Below the pieces are notes generated by a model. That model had not been told where the DNA came from. It was given only the letters and a program-made list of their open reading frames with translations, and ran no database searches. From Myxococcaceae bacterium (GTDB lineage Bacteria > Myxococcota > Myxococcia > Myxococcales > Myxococcaceae): a stretch of 49,099 nt of DNA. The stretch covers positions 1-49,099 of the forward strand of contig JAEUJQ010000019.1 of assembly GCA_016793095.1 (NCBI GenBank). The letters run 5' to 3'. Positions 16,208-24,758 of this stretch are shown here, one piece after another; position 1 is the stretch's first letter, and every line of letters starts with the position of its first letter. The position numbers and the translations under genes are program-made.

Positions 16208-18955
16208 ATGCGCCGGTTCGCCCTCGTGAGTCTGTGCTGGTCCCTCGCCGCCTGTCCGGCCATCAACTCGAAGCCGTGCTCGGCGGACACCGAGTGCCCC
16301 GCCGATCAGCGGTGCCGTCGTGGCGCCTGCGGGCCGATCTGCCTGAACGACGGGGAGTGCGGTGATGGCCAGGCCTGCGTGGGGGGCCGCTGCGAGGTGC
16401 GCCCCGAGTGCGCGCAGGACACCGACTGCGCCTCGGGCTTCACGTGCGCCTCCGGTCGGTGCAGGTGCACGACGGACGCGGCCTGCGCGGCGAACCAGAG
16501 CTGCGTCGAGGGCGTCTGCAAGGCACGCGCGCGATGCCGCCTCGACGGCGACTGCTCCAACGGCACGCGCTGCGAGGTGACCCAGGGGCTGTGCGTGCCC
16601 TCGTGCCGACTGCCGACGGACTGCGCACCCAACCTCGATCCGCAAGCGGCGCTCGCGCTCTATGCCTGCCTCAACGGCACCTGCGCCCGGCGTTGCACCA
16701 CCGATCTCACGTGCGCCGCCGACGGGGTCGTCTGCAAGGACGGCCTGTGCACCGTGTCGGACTGCCGCACGAAGGCCGACTGCCCCGACGGCCAGTACTG
16801 CACGAGCGCCACCTTCGGGCGCTGCCAGGTGTACGAGACGTGCACCAGCTCGTCCGAGTGCGATCCCAACTTCCGCTGCCAGAAGTTCAGCCAGAACCAG
16901 TGCCCGCCGGGCTTCGACTGCAGCCAGTCGATCTGCCTCGAGCTGCCCCGCTGCTTCATCGACTCCGACTGCGTGAGCGGTGTGCCGGGCACCATGGCCT
17001 CGCAGCCGAACGGCTTCTGCGCCGAGGGCCACTGCCAGCCGACCGATCGCTGTCTGACGAGCACGAGCTGCACGCAGGGGCGGGTCTGCATCGCGGGGCT
17101 CTGCGTGCCGCCGGTCTGCCGAGGCCACGCTGAGTGCGGCGCGGGCAAGGCGTGCGTCGACGGAGCCTGCACTGACGCCCCCTCGGGCACCGACATCGCG
17201 CGGCTGGGGCTCCACCCGGCCGAGGCGCTGGTGGAGGTCGGCGACACGCTCCAGCTCCAGCTGACCGCCTACCGGCTCGATCAGAGCTCGTACCCGCTCG
17301 GGCGTGGCGCCTTCACCGTGCTCGACGAAGCGGGGATGCCGAGCGGCGCGGCCACGGTGTCGAACGACGGGCGCCTGACCGCGGTGGCGCCAGGCGTCGT
17401 GCGCGTCAAGGCCGAGGTCATGATGTCGTTCTCGAGCCCGGTGGAGGCGCGCGTGCGCATCTACCCGCGGGTCACGATGGGTCGGCGCGTGCTGGTCGTG
17501 GACTGGGCGCGCAGGCGGCCGATCGCCGGCGCCGTCGTCTGGGGCTGCCTCGACGCGGACTGCGCGATGCCCACCGAGGCGGTGACGGACTCGCTGGGGC
17601 TCGCCGGGTTCCCCATGCTGGGCGCCGGCGCAGCGACCTTCACGGTGGTGAGCGCCGCGACGCGCATGGACGGCAAGCCCACGCACGAACGGGTGTCGAT
17701 CGTCTCGACGGCCGCGACGGATCTGTACGTGCCGCTGCGCGACAACCCGGCCAGGGCCGCGACCGGCTTCAACGGGACGATCGGGTTCCAGCAGGTGCGG
17801 GCGAGCGGCGCGTACTGGCTCGGGCTCATCGCCACGGGCATCGGCGATCTGCCCGGCATGCGCCTGACGAGCCTGCTGGGCGACCCCGTCTTCACCGAGA
17901 TCCCCAACGTCAATCAGCGCGTCCCCATCCCCGGCGCGGTGGTGCTCTACACGTCGCCGGGCCTCAACATCCCGACCGAGGTGAAGCCACGCTCTCTTGG
18001 CTTCGGGCAGGCGGGCGACCGGCCAGCCGTCGCCTTCGCCACGCGGGGGAACCTGAGCGAGCTGGCCACGCTGCGGTCCGTCGATCTGCTGAGCTACCTC
18101 GGCTCGGCGGACTTCACCCTGCAGCAATCGATCGAGCTGTCGGCGCGCCTCGACGTGCCCGACACCGCCGACGTCAACGGCAACGGGCTGTGCGCGAACC
18201 CCCAGCGGTGCCCCATGGGCTCGGAGGACGTGCCCGACTGGGCGGGCTTCCCCCGGCTCAGCATGAGCCCCAACCGGCAGCTCACCCGTCGCACCGAGGT
18301 GGTGGTGCCGCGGGTGCCGTCCACCATCGACACGGTGGTGGTGGCGGGCCTCGAAGCAGACGCCTTCCGTGGAGCGCTCCCCACCGGCTTCGCGTCGAAG
18401 ACCGCCGGACCTCCCGGCAACGACGGCACCCGGCCGGTCGAGCCGGTCATGCTCCGCACCGGCGTGCCCTTCGCCGGCATCGAGTCCTCGTCTCCGGGCC
18501 TGTGGACGGTCGCGCTGTCCACCCGCAGCAGCGCCGAGACCGCGCGCCTGGCGCTCCCCGGAGCGACGCTGCCGACGAAGCTGGCCGTCCAGCCGTTCCT
18601 CCCGCTGCCTGCGGTGGGCACCTTCGCGCCGCTCACCAGGACGTGGACCCCCGGCCAGCCCGAGTGGGGCTCGCTGTACTCGACCGGCGCCGAGGTGGGC
18701 CGGCTCTCCCTCACCGGCAGCGACGTGCGGCACACCGTCTACTTCCCCATCACCGTCGGGCAGACGAGCGTGGTGGTGCCCCGGGCGCCCGCTGGACCAG
18801 GGCGGGACCCCGCCGGCGAGCTGGAGGGGAAGCTGGAGATCGTCGGAGTCGATCTCGCGAGCTCGACCGGCTGGGACGAGCTGATCTCGTTCCCTGGTGT
18901 CAACCTCTCGTCCTGGAACCTCGTGATGGACGGCTATTCTCGAATCGACAGGTGA
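16208..18955 (+). CDS. Large Cys-rich lipoprotein with Ig-like and carboxypeptidase-regulatory-like domains
   Basis: The start ATG 16208 gives 915 residues. MRRFALVSLCWSLAAC is a lipoprotein signal with Cys16. About 300 residues of Cys-rich repeats follow (CxxDxDCxxGxxC pattern, at least ten units such as CAQDTDCASGFTC). Next comes a BIG2-like Ig domain around 335-420 (VEVGDTLQLQLTAY, VSNDGRLTAVAPGVVRVKA), then a carboxypeptidase-regulatory-like domain around 425-515 (RPIAGAVVWGCLD), and a long C-terminal beta-rich region. Probable surface-exposed adhesion or binding protein; no enzyme motif is seen. The Hsp70 gene follows after 25 bases. Confidence 0.8.
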   Translation: MRRFALVSLCWSLAACPAINSKPCSADTECPADQRCRRGACGPICLNDGECGDGQACVGGRCEVRPECAQDTDCASGFTCASGRCRCTTDAACAANQSCVEGVCKARARCRLDGDCSNGTRCEVTQGLCVPSCRLPTDCAPNLDPQAALALYACLNGTCARRCTTDLTCAADGVVCKDGLCTVSDCRTKADCPDGQYCTSATFGRCQVYETCTSSSECDPNFRCQKFSQNQCPPGFDCSQSICLELPRCFIDSDCVSGVPGTMASQPNGFCAEGHCQPTDRCLTSTSCTQGRVCIAGLCVPPVCRGHAECGAGKACVDGACTDAPSGTDIARLGLHPAEALVEVGDTLQLQLTAYRLDQSSYPLGRGAFTVLDEAGMPSGAATVSNDGRLTAVAPGVVRVKAEVMMSFSSPVEARVRIYPRVTMGRRVLVVDWARRRPIAGAVVWGCLDADCAMPTEAVTDSLGLAGFPMLGAGAATFTVVSAATRMDGKPTHERVSIVSTAATDLYVPLRDNPARAATGFNGTIGFQQVRASGAYWLGLIATGIGDLPGMRLTSLLGDPVFTEIPNVNQRVPIPGAVVLYTSPGLNIPTEVKPRSLGFGQAGDRPAVAFATRGNLSELATLRSVDLLSYLGSADFTLQQSIELSARLDVPDTADVNGNGLCANPQRCPMGSEDVPDWAGFPRLSMSPNRQLTRRTEVVVPRVPSTIDTVVVAGLEADAFRGALPTGFASKTAGPPGNDGTRPVEPVMLRTGVPFAGIESSSPGLWTVALSTRSSAETARLALPGATLPTKLAVQPFLPLPAVGTFAPLTRTWTPGQPEWGSLYSTGAEVGRLSLTGSDVRHTVYFPITVGQTSVVVPRAPAGPGRDPAGELEGKLEIVGVDLASSTGWDELISFPGVNLSSWNLVMDGYSRIDR

Positions 18956-18980
18956 ACGGGATTCGATAAGTTCCCCTGCC

Positions 18981-20516
18981 GTGACGAAAGAGGTCATCAT
19001 CGGCATCGACCTGGGGACGACGAACTCCTGTGCAGCCTACGTTGACGGCTACAAGGACAACCTCCCCAACGTGAAGCTCATCCCCTACAAGGGCGGCGAG
19101 TACACGGTTCCTTCCATCTTCGCGATCGATGACAAGGGGAACGAGCTGATCGGCTACGAGGCCAAGCGCCAGTGGCAGCTCAACCCGAAGAACACCGTCT
19201 ACGGCGCCAAGCGGCTCGTCGGCCGCACCGCCACCAGCGACATCGTCGAGACGATGCGCAAGGTGGTGCAGTACGCGGTCAAGCCCTCGGCTGATCACAA
19301 GGAAGTCACGATCGAGATCGCGCGCAAGGAGCTCACGCTCCAGGAGGTCTCCGCGCGCATCTTGAACAAGATCCGCGACGTCGCCTCGAACTACCTGCGG
19401 GTGCCGGTGAACAAGGCCGTGGTGACGGTGCCCGCCTACTTCTCGGACCGCCAGCGCCAGTCGGTGAAGGACGCCGGCAAGCTGATCGGCATGGAGGTGG
19501 TGCGGATCATCAACGAGCCGACCGCGGCCGCGCTCGCCTACGGCGTCGGCAAGGGGCTCAACGAGAAGGTCGTCATCTACGATCTCGGCGGCGGCACCTT
19601 CGACATCTCGATCATCGAGATCCGCAACCAGGTCTTCGAGGTGAAGGCCACCGGCGGCGACATCTTCCTCGGCGGCATCGACTTCGACAACGCGATGATC
19701 CACTACGTGCTTCGCGAGTTCCAGGCGAAGACGGGCATCGATCTGTCCACCGACCCGGTGGCGATGCAGCGCATCAAGGACCTCGCCGAGCGCACCAAGT
19801 GCGATCTGTCGTCGCGCGAAGAGGCGCCCTTCAACATTCCGTTCATCACGATGACGCCTCAGGGCCAGCCCCTGAACATCGAGATGAAGTTCACCCGCAA
19901 GCTGCTCGAGTCGCTCACCTCGGACCTCGTCGATCGCACGCTGAAGATCGTCGCGAAGGTGCTGGTCGAGTCGGGCCTGTCCACGCGCGAGATCGACGAC
20001 GTGATGCTGGTCGGTGGGCAGACCCGCATGCCCATCGTGCAGGACCGGCTGACCAAGTTCTTCGGCAAGATCCCGTCGAAGGCGGTCCACCCGGACGAAG
20101 CGGTCGCGATCGGCGCCGCCCTGTACGCGTTCTCGCTGCAGGACGACACCAACCTGAAGGTGCAGCTGCTCGACGTGATCCCGATGGCGATCGGCCTCGA
20201 GAAGGCCGACGGCCAGATGCACGTGGTGTTCGGCCGGAACTCGCCGATCCCCAACGCGAAGCAGATCACCGGCACGACCAGCGTGGCGAACCAGACCGAG
20301 CTGATCATGCGCATCTACCAGGGCGATCACGAGGCCGCGGAGATGAACGAGCAGCTCGGCGAGTTCACCTTCGCCGGCATCCGTCCGGGGCCCGCGGGCA
20401 GCGTGAAGGTCGAGATCACCTTCGACGTGAACGTCGAGGGCATCCTCCGCATGGAGGCGCGGGATCCCGACACGGGCAAGACGCTGAACACCACCGTGCG
20501 CGTCACCCAGAGCTGA
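18981..20516 (+). CDS. Hsp70 (DnaK-like) protein lacking the C-terminal lid
   Basis: The N-terminal ATPase domain is intact: [14 protein letters not shown] (phosphate 1), [13 protein letters not shown] (connect 1), [14 protein letters not shown] (phosphate 2) and [13 protein letters not shown] (adenosine). A linker KVQLLDVIP and a substrate-binding beta domain follow. The protein stops at residue 511, just after the beta domain ([11 protein letters not shown]), so the helical lid and disordered tail of DnaK (638 in E. coli) are missing. GTG 18981 is the start, since [12 protein letters not shown] fits the family. No DnaJ or GrpE gene is adjacent. Myxobacteria carry several Hsp70 paralogues, some with regulatory roles; this is probably one of those rather than the housekeeping dnaK. 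Confidence 0.9.
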   Translation: MTKEVIIGIDLGTTNSCAAYVDGYKDNLPNVKLIPYKGGEYTVPSIFAIDDKGNELIGYEAKRQWQLNPKNTVYGAKRLVGRTATSDIVETMRKVVQYAVKPSADHKEVTIEIARKELTLQEVSARILNKIRDVASNYLRVPVNKAVVTVPAYFSDRQRQSVKDAGKLIGMEVVRIINEPTAAALAYGVGKGLNEKVVIYDLGGGTFDISIIEIRNQVFEVKATGGDIFLGGIDFDNAMIHYVLREFQAKTGIDLSTDPVAMQRIKDLAERTKCDLSSREEAPFNIPFITMTPQGQPLNIEMKFTRKLLESLTSDLVDRTLKIVAKVLVESGLSTREIDDVMLVGGQTRMPIVQDRLTKFFGKIPSKAVHPDEAVAIGAALYAFSLQDDTNLKVQLLDVIPMAIGLEKADGQMHVVFGRNSPIPNAKQITGTTSVANQTELIMRIYQGDHEAAEMNEQLGEFTFAGIRPGPAGSVKVEITFDVNVEGILRMEARDPDTGKTLNTTVRVTQS

Positions 20517-20947
20517 GCTGCGCTGGGCCGGGCCCGGCTCGGCGCTGGGGTGCTCGAGCTCCTGGTGTCGGGCGATCGCCTTCTTCGCCTCGCGTCCCCT
20601 GAGGCCGGGCTGGAGAGCGAACGCCACGTGCACGGCGCTTCCTGCGTACGCTGCTGAACTGCTGGCCGACGCCGACGTCCTCGCCGCCACTGGAGGTGCC
20701 GAACGGCGACGCCGCCTCCGTGCAGGGAGACGCTCGAGGACCCGCACTCCACCCTCACAGGCGGGAGCGCGCACCGCGGCGAAGGTCACCAGCGCAATCC
20801 CTCGACCACCGGGACCTCGACGCCGGGGTTCGTCGCGGCGCCTCTCTAGTCGGGTCCGAGTGACCGTGGGCTCGGAGCGGCCCCGGGACGACGGCGCCTG
20901 ACCGTTCGAGGGGTTGTCCTGCCCGCGCCGTTGCTTACCCGTGAGCC
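20517..20947. other. 431-base intergenic region without a recognised gene
   Basis: The region starts with a 12-base palindrome gccgggcccggc (20527-20538) shortly after the Hsp70 stop, without a T tract. The minus strand contains short coding-like stretches in changing frames between about 20550 and 20720, but none has a start, a family match or continuity, so they may be decayed sequence. A weak promoter-like TTGTCC-N16-TACCCG (20914-20941) precedes htpX. Confidence 0.4.
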
Positions 20948-21841
20948 ATGAACGCCACCGTCGTCGAGTCCACCACCCTGCTCCACCGCGCCGGCAACCT
21001 GCTCAAGACGGGCGTGCTGCTGGCCGCCCTGAGCGCGCTCGTGCTGCTGCTCGGCCAGCGGTTCGGAGGAACGAGCGGGCTGCTCACGGCCGGCGCCTTC
21101 GTGCTGCTCATGAACTTCGGCTCGTACTGGTTCAGCGATCGCATCGCGCTGGCGATGAACGGCGCCCGCGCGCTGCCCCCGAACGAGCTGCCCTGGCTGC
21201 ACGCGCTCGTCTCCCAGCTCTCGGCCCACGCCGAGCTGCCCCCGCCGCGGCTCTACGTCATCGCCAGCGACACCCCGAACGCCTTCGCCACCGGCCGCTC
21301 GCCCGCGAAGGCGGCCATCGCGGTGACCACGGGCCTGCTCGAGGCGCTCGATCGGCGGGAGCTGACCGGCGTGCTGGCGCACGAGCTGGCCCACGTGAAG
21401 AACCGCGACACGCTCATCATGACGGTGGCCGCGACCCTGGCCGGCGTCATCAGCCACCTCGCGCAGCTGGCGTTCTTCTGGGGCGGCGCGCTGCTCGGTG
21501 GGCGCTCGGACGATCGCGAGGACTCGGGCGGCTCCGCGCTGGGCACCCTGGGGCTGCTGCTGGTGGCGCCCCTCACCGCCACGCTGCTCCAGCTCGCCAT
21601 CAGCCGCTCGCGCGAGTTCGACGCCGACGCCACCGCCGCGCAGCTCACCGGCGACCCGCTGGCCCTCGCCAACGCCCTCGCCCGCCTCGAGCAGGGGAAC
21701 AAGCTGAGGCCGATGGATCATTCGCCTGCCACGGCCCACCTCTTCATCGTGAATCCCCTCTCCGGGGGCGGGCTGATGGGCCTCTTCTCGACCCACCCGC
21801 CCATCGGGGAGCGCATCGAGCGGCTCGTCCAGCTTCGCTGA
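20948..21841 (+). CDS. htpX: HtpX-like membrane zinc metalloprotease
   Basis: HtpX is an M48 protease of the cytoplasmic membrane that degrades misfolded membrane proteins. The 297 residues match the family. Two N-terminal helices (about 19-37 and 43-60) precede a cytoplasmic catalytic region with HELAH (His145, Glu146, His149). Two further helices lie around 158-180 and 198-218, and SREFDADA supplies the third ligand Glu223. The C-terminal STHPPIGERIERL motif is also typical. It appears monocistronic. Confidence 0.95.
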   Translation: MNATVVESTTLLHRAGNLLKTGVLLAALSALVLLLGQRFGGTSGLLTAGAFVLLMNFGSYWFSDRIALAMNGARALPPNELPWLHALVSQLSAHAELPPPRLYVIASDTPNAFATGRSPAKAAIAVTTGLLEALDRRELTGVLAHELAHVKNRDTLIMTVAATLAGVISHLAQLAFFWGGALLGGRSDDREDSGGSALGTLGLLLVAPLTATLLQLAISRSREFDADATAAQLTGDPLALANALARLEQGNKLRPMDHSPATAHLFIVNPLSGGGLMGLFSTHPPIGERIERLVQLR

Positions 21842-21894
21842 ACGACCGGCCCTCCGCGTCCGACGCGGCTCGCGCCTCTGGACACCGACCGGGC

Positions 21895-21924
21895 TTGCCC
21901 CGGGGGCGCGGTGGCGGGTAGAGG
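21895..21924 (+). promoter_or_regulatory. Candidate promoter upstream of coiled-coil protein gene
   Basis: TTGCCC (21895-21900) and TAGAGG (21919-21924) are separated by 18 bases, 36 bases before the start codon. The fit to the sigma-70 consensus is moderate. Confidence 0.35.
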
Positions 21925-21960
21925 CCCGATCTCCACCAGTACCAGTCCGGGGAACCACGC

Positions 21961-22983
21961 ATGTCACTCGTCGTCATCACCGTCCTCCTGGCCGTCGCGC
22001 TCGTCGTGAGCCTGGCCTTCAACATGGGCTTCTTCGGTGCAAAGGCCGCCGCGCCTGCCGCGAAGTCGACCGACACCGGGCCCCGCGCCGACCGCCGCGA
22101 TGACGACGTCGCCGCGCGCGCCAGCAAGGCCGAGAGCGAGCTCGAGAAGAAGAAGAAGGAGCTCGAGGAAGTGAAGAAGGCGCACAACGACGCGAAGGAC
22201 GAGCTCAAGCAGGCCAAGAAGAAGCTCTTCGATCAGCGCGAGTCGGAGAAGACCGGCGACGATCTGGTGAAGGCCCGCGCCGAGGTCGAGCGGCAGGCGT
22301 CGATTCAGCTCGAGAACACCCGCCACGAGCTCGCCAACGCGCTCGCCGAGGTGCAGCGCCTGAAGAACGAGGGCGAGAGCCGCAACAAGAAGCGCACTGA
22401 AGAGCGCCGCCCCGCCGAGGAGAAGCCCGAAGAGAAGAAAGAGGCGGCCCCGGTGCAGCGGGTGATCCGCGAGCTGTCCGACGCCGAGAAGGAGAAGATG
22501 CAGCGCCTCGAGCAGCAGGCAGCGCAGGACAAGAAGAAGGCCATCGAGCTCGCCGCCGAGCTGCGCAACGTGAAGGCGCGCATCGAGCGCGAGAAGCGCG
22601 AGGCCCGGCGGGTGTACGAAGAGGGCAAGCTGGCGCGCGACAAGTTCCGCGCCGTCGAGCTGCGCCTCAACCGCACGCTGCTCGAGAACGACATGGTGAA
22701 GCGCGCCATCGCCGATCTCGAGAAGAAGACGGGCGTGAAGGCCGAGCTGCACACGCCGAGCGCGGAGCAGCTCGCCGAGAGCGATCTGAAGATGCGCGAG
22801 AAGCACCAGGCCGAGGACAAGGCCGCCGAGGAGGCGCGGGCGAAGCTCGAGGCCGCTGAGGCCACCTCGCTCGACGCGCCCGAGGCCGCTGCCGCAGACG
22901 CTGCCACCGCGACCGGCCCGGTGACGCCTGCGCCCGAGACGAAGGCCGAGGCGCCCGCTCCGGCGACCACGCCCACCGCCTGA
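21961..22983 (+). CDS. Membrane-anchored coiled-coil protein
   Basis: A single N-terminal transmembrane segment (residues 3-25, VVITVLLAVALVVSLAF) is followed by a long, highly charged Lys/Glu/Ala-rich helical region (about 50-285) with heptad character. A short break occurs around 140-165 (EERRPAEEKPEEKKEAAP). The C-terminal 45 residues are Ala/Pro/Thr-rich and low-complexity. Such proteins are often mis-called TolA-like; there is no TolA domain evidence. Topology suggests a cytoplasmic coiled coil tethered to the membrane. The function is unknown. Confidence 0.75.
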   Translation: MSLVVITVLLAVALVVSLAFNMGFFGAKAAAPAAKSTDTGPRADRRDDDVAARASKAESELEKKKKELEEVKKAHNDAKDELKQAKKKLFDQRESEKTGDDLVKARAEVERQASIQLENTRHELANALAEVQRLKNEGESRNKKRTEERRPAEEKPEEKKEAAPVQRVIRELSDAEKEKMQRLEQQAAQDKKKAIELAAELRNVKARIEREKREARRVYEEGKLARDKFRAVELRLNRTLLENDMVKRAIADLEKKTGVKAELHTPSAEQLAESDLKMREKHQAEDKAAEEARAKLEAAEATSLDAPEAAAADAATATGPVTPAPETKAEAPAPATTPTA

Positions 22984-23192
22984 GGGTCGACGACGTCGCC
23001 GTCATCTGCGAGCGCCTCGAGGGCCACCCGCCCGCCATCGAGTTCGCCGCCTCGCGGGTGGCAGAGTGTCGGTGCGCGAGGTGCGTGACCGGCTGCGCGG
23101 CTCTGGCTCGGGTGGAGCTGCAGCTCCGCGGGGCCGGCCGCGACGTCGAACGACACGACAGCGCTCGAGCTGGTCTGCCGGCAACGGCCTGA
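22980..23192 (+). pseudogene. Relic of an NB-ARC/AfsR-type ATPase
   Basis: Directly after the stop of the coiled-coil gene, a frame open from CTG 22980 to TGA 23190-23192 encodes VAVICERLEGHPPAIEFAAS. This closely resembles the conserved xICxRLxGLPLAIELAAARV block of AfsR/SARP-type and related NB-ARC ATPases. Only about 27 codons (22986-23066) show similarity and strong GC3 bias; the rest is Cys/Arg-rich and not family-like. No other part of such an ATPase is present. It is best read as a decayed fragment, though a small CTGA-coupled gene cannot be excluded. A perfect 14-base palindrome, ggagctgcagctcc, lies at 23114-23127. Confidence 0.45.
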
Positions 23193-23699
23193 TCACCTGA
23201 GCGCCTCGCGCACCTTGCGCTCCAGCTCGGCGGGGAGCACCACCCCGCTGTACGCGGCGATCACCTGCCCCGACCGATCGAAGAGCACCCGCGCCGGCAG
23301 CTCGCGGATCTGCCCGAACGGGGTCTGACCGCTGCGCAGCCGATCGTCGCCGACCAGCACCGGGTACGGCAGGCGGTACTCGTCGGCGAACGGCTCGAGC
23401 ACCCTGCGGCCCTCGAGGTCGAGCCCCACCACCACCTGCTTGAAGCCCTGCGGCGCCAGCTCGCGCTCGAGCCGGGCGAGGGTCGCGAGATCGGTGAGGC
23501 ACGGGAAGCACCAGGTGGCGATGAACGTCACCAGCACGACGTTGCCCTGCAGGGCCGCGCGATCGAAGCGCACGCCGCCCACGACGTCCTGCGGGAGCGT
23601 GCCCACGAAGACGTCGCGGTGCGGGAACGTCGCCTGGCCGGAGTGCGCGCAGCCCTCGAGCGCAGCGACGACGAGGAGCGCACGCCCTGCCCGGCTCAC
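23193..23699 (-). CDS. TlpA/ResA-like thioredoxin-fold lipoprotein
   Basis: The protein has 168 residues from GTG 23699. The N-terminus (ALLVVAALEGC, Cys17) is a lipoprotein signal. A thioredoxin fold follows with active site WCFPC (Cys64, Cys67) and the FIATWCFPCLTDLATL context of TlpA/ResA proteins that reduce or isomerise periplasmic thiols. The cis-Pro is probably in RELPARVLFD. The start overlaps the fur stop as GTGA (23696-23699), so translation is coupled. This is the last gene of the HEAT-protein/fur/TlpA operon. Confidence 0.85.
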   Translation of the reverse strand: MSRAGRALLVVAALEGCAHSGQATFPHRDVFVGTLPQDVVGGVRFDRAALQGNVVLVTFIATWCFPCLTDLATLARLERELAPQGFKQVVVGLDLEGRRVLEPFADEYRLPYPVLVGDDRLRSGQTPFGQIRELPARVLFDRSGQVIAAYSGVVLPAELERKVREALR

Positions 23700-24148
23700 G
23701 CGCCGGCGCCGGCCTTCTGGCAGCTCCGGCACAGGCCGTAGAGCTCCATCTTGTGCGAGGACACCTTGAAGCCGTGCTTCTTCGCGACGGCGTCCTGCAG
23801 TTGCTCGATGCGATCGTTCTCGAACTCGATGATCGCGCCGCAGCGCGTGCAGATCAGGTGATCGTGGTGTTCGCGACCGATGGCCGGCTCGTAGCGGGTC
23901 TGCCCGTCACCGAAGTTCTGCGCGTGGGCGAGCCCGCTCTCGGCGAGCAGCTTCATCGTGCGGTAGACCGTGGCCACCGAGACGCGCGGGTTGTGCGCGC
24001 GCACCTTCGCCCAGAGCTGCTCCACCGAGAAGTGACCGTCGAGGTCGAAGAACGTCTCGAGGATCAGGTGGCGCTGGCGCGTGGACTTGAGGCCCCGCTC
24101 GTCCATGAAGCGCTGGATGATCGCCTCGCGCTCGGCGCGGTCGGTCAC
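23696..24148 (-). CDS. Fur-family metal- or redox-responsive repressor
   Basis: The 150-residue protein from GTG 24148 has a winged-helix DNA-binding domain (SVATVYRTMKLLAESGL around 57-73) and a dimerisation domain. Four structural zinc cysteines are visible (Cys100 and Cys103 in ICTRCG; Cys140 and Cys143 in LCRSC), with the His-rich REHHDH sensor segment at 92-97. Whether it senses iron, zinc, manganese or peroxide cannot be decided. The N-terminus is coupled to the upstream HEAT gene (GTGA, 24145-24148), and the C-terminus to the TlpA-like gene. Possible targets include its own operon. Confidence 0.93.
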   Translation of the reverse strand: MTDRAEREAIIQRFMDERGLKSTRQRHLILETFFDLDGHFSVEQLWAKVRAHNPRVSVATVYRTMKLLAESGLAHAQNFGDGQTRYEPAIGREHHDHLICTRCGAIIEFENDRIEQLQDAVAKKHGFKVSSHKMELYGLCRSCQKAGAGA

Positions 24149-24708
24149 GGGAAGCGCTCCTTCCACGTCGCGACGTCAGCGCCCAGGTCGGCGCCGCCGT
24201 TCAGCTTCACCAGGGCGCCGTGCGCCGCCGCGCGCACCCGCTCATCGGGGTCGCTCAGCAGCGCCACCAGCTTCGGAGCCTCGGCCACCTGCCCGCGCCA
24301 CCCGAGCAGCTCGGCGGACAGCGCCCGCACCCGCGGATCCCGATCATCGAGCAGCGCCGGCGGGGCGATCGCACCCTGCTGAGGCTGCACCACCTGCGGC
24401 AGCAGCAGGAGCATGAAGAAGAGCGCGGCGACGAGGATCTGCGAGAACGCCTTGAAGGCCGAGTAGCGCTTCGCCGCCACCAGCGCGAGACGGTACGCAG
24501 AGAAACCGATCGCGAAGGCCAGGAACGCCCACGGGGCGAAGCGGCTGATCGGCTCTGGAGCCGTGTCCGCGCGCTGGGCCCAGAACGCGAGCAGGGCCGA
24601 GCCCACCAGCAGCGCGTAGAGCACCAGCGGCAACACCGGGCGCACCTTGACGCCGGCGACGCTGGGCTCGTCGGAGGACGGCGGGGTGGTGGCTGGTTGA
24701 GCGTTCAT
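24145..24708 (-). CDS. HEAT-repeat membrane protein
   Basis: The 187-residue protein starts at ATG 24708. A Ser/Pro-rich N-terminus is followed by about three hydrophobic segments (29-48, 60-80 and 90-110), then HEAT-like repeats (DDRDPRVRALSAELLG, DPDERVRAAAHGALVKL) at the C-terminus. The function is unknown. It is the first gene of a three-gene operon with fur and the TlpA-like gene, and its start region abuts the divergent promoter of the next plus-strand gene. Confidence 0.7.
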   Translation of the reverse strand: MNAQPATTPPSSDEPSVAGVKVRPVLPLVLYALLVGSALLAFWAQRADTAPEPISRFAPWAFLAFAIGFSAYRLALVAAKRYSAFKAFSQILVAALFFMLLLLPQVVQPQQGAIAPPALLDDRDPRVRALSAELLGWRGQVAEAPKLVALLSDPDERVRAAAHGALVKLNGGADLGADVATWKERFP

Positions 24709-24735
24709 TGACACCCTGGGGAGACTGCTTATAGC
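24708..24735 (+). promoter_or_regulatory. Sigma-70-type promoter
   Basis: A perfect TTGACA (24708-24713) is separated by 16 bases from TATAGC (24730-24735), 23 bases before ATG 24759. The -35 element touches the start codon of the divergent HEAT-protein gene. It is the best promoter match in the window. Confidence 0.6.
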
Positions 24736-24758
24736 CACCCGCAACGCAAAGAGCAGGC

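Noticed and set aside
16127-19006. 959-codon minus-strand frame opposite the Cys-rich lipoprotein
   Set aside because: No signal, motif or family pattern; dominated by His, Arg and Ala as expected for an antisense frame.
18981-20516. Housekeeping dnaK assignment
   Set aside because: Lid domain absent and no grpE or dnaJ adjacent.
20527-20538. Palindrome gccgggcccggc as terminator
   Set aside because: No loop or T tract; a 12-base GC palindrome is common by chance in this composition.
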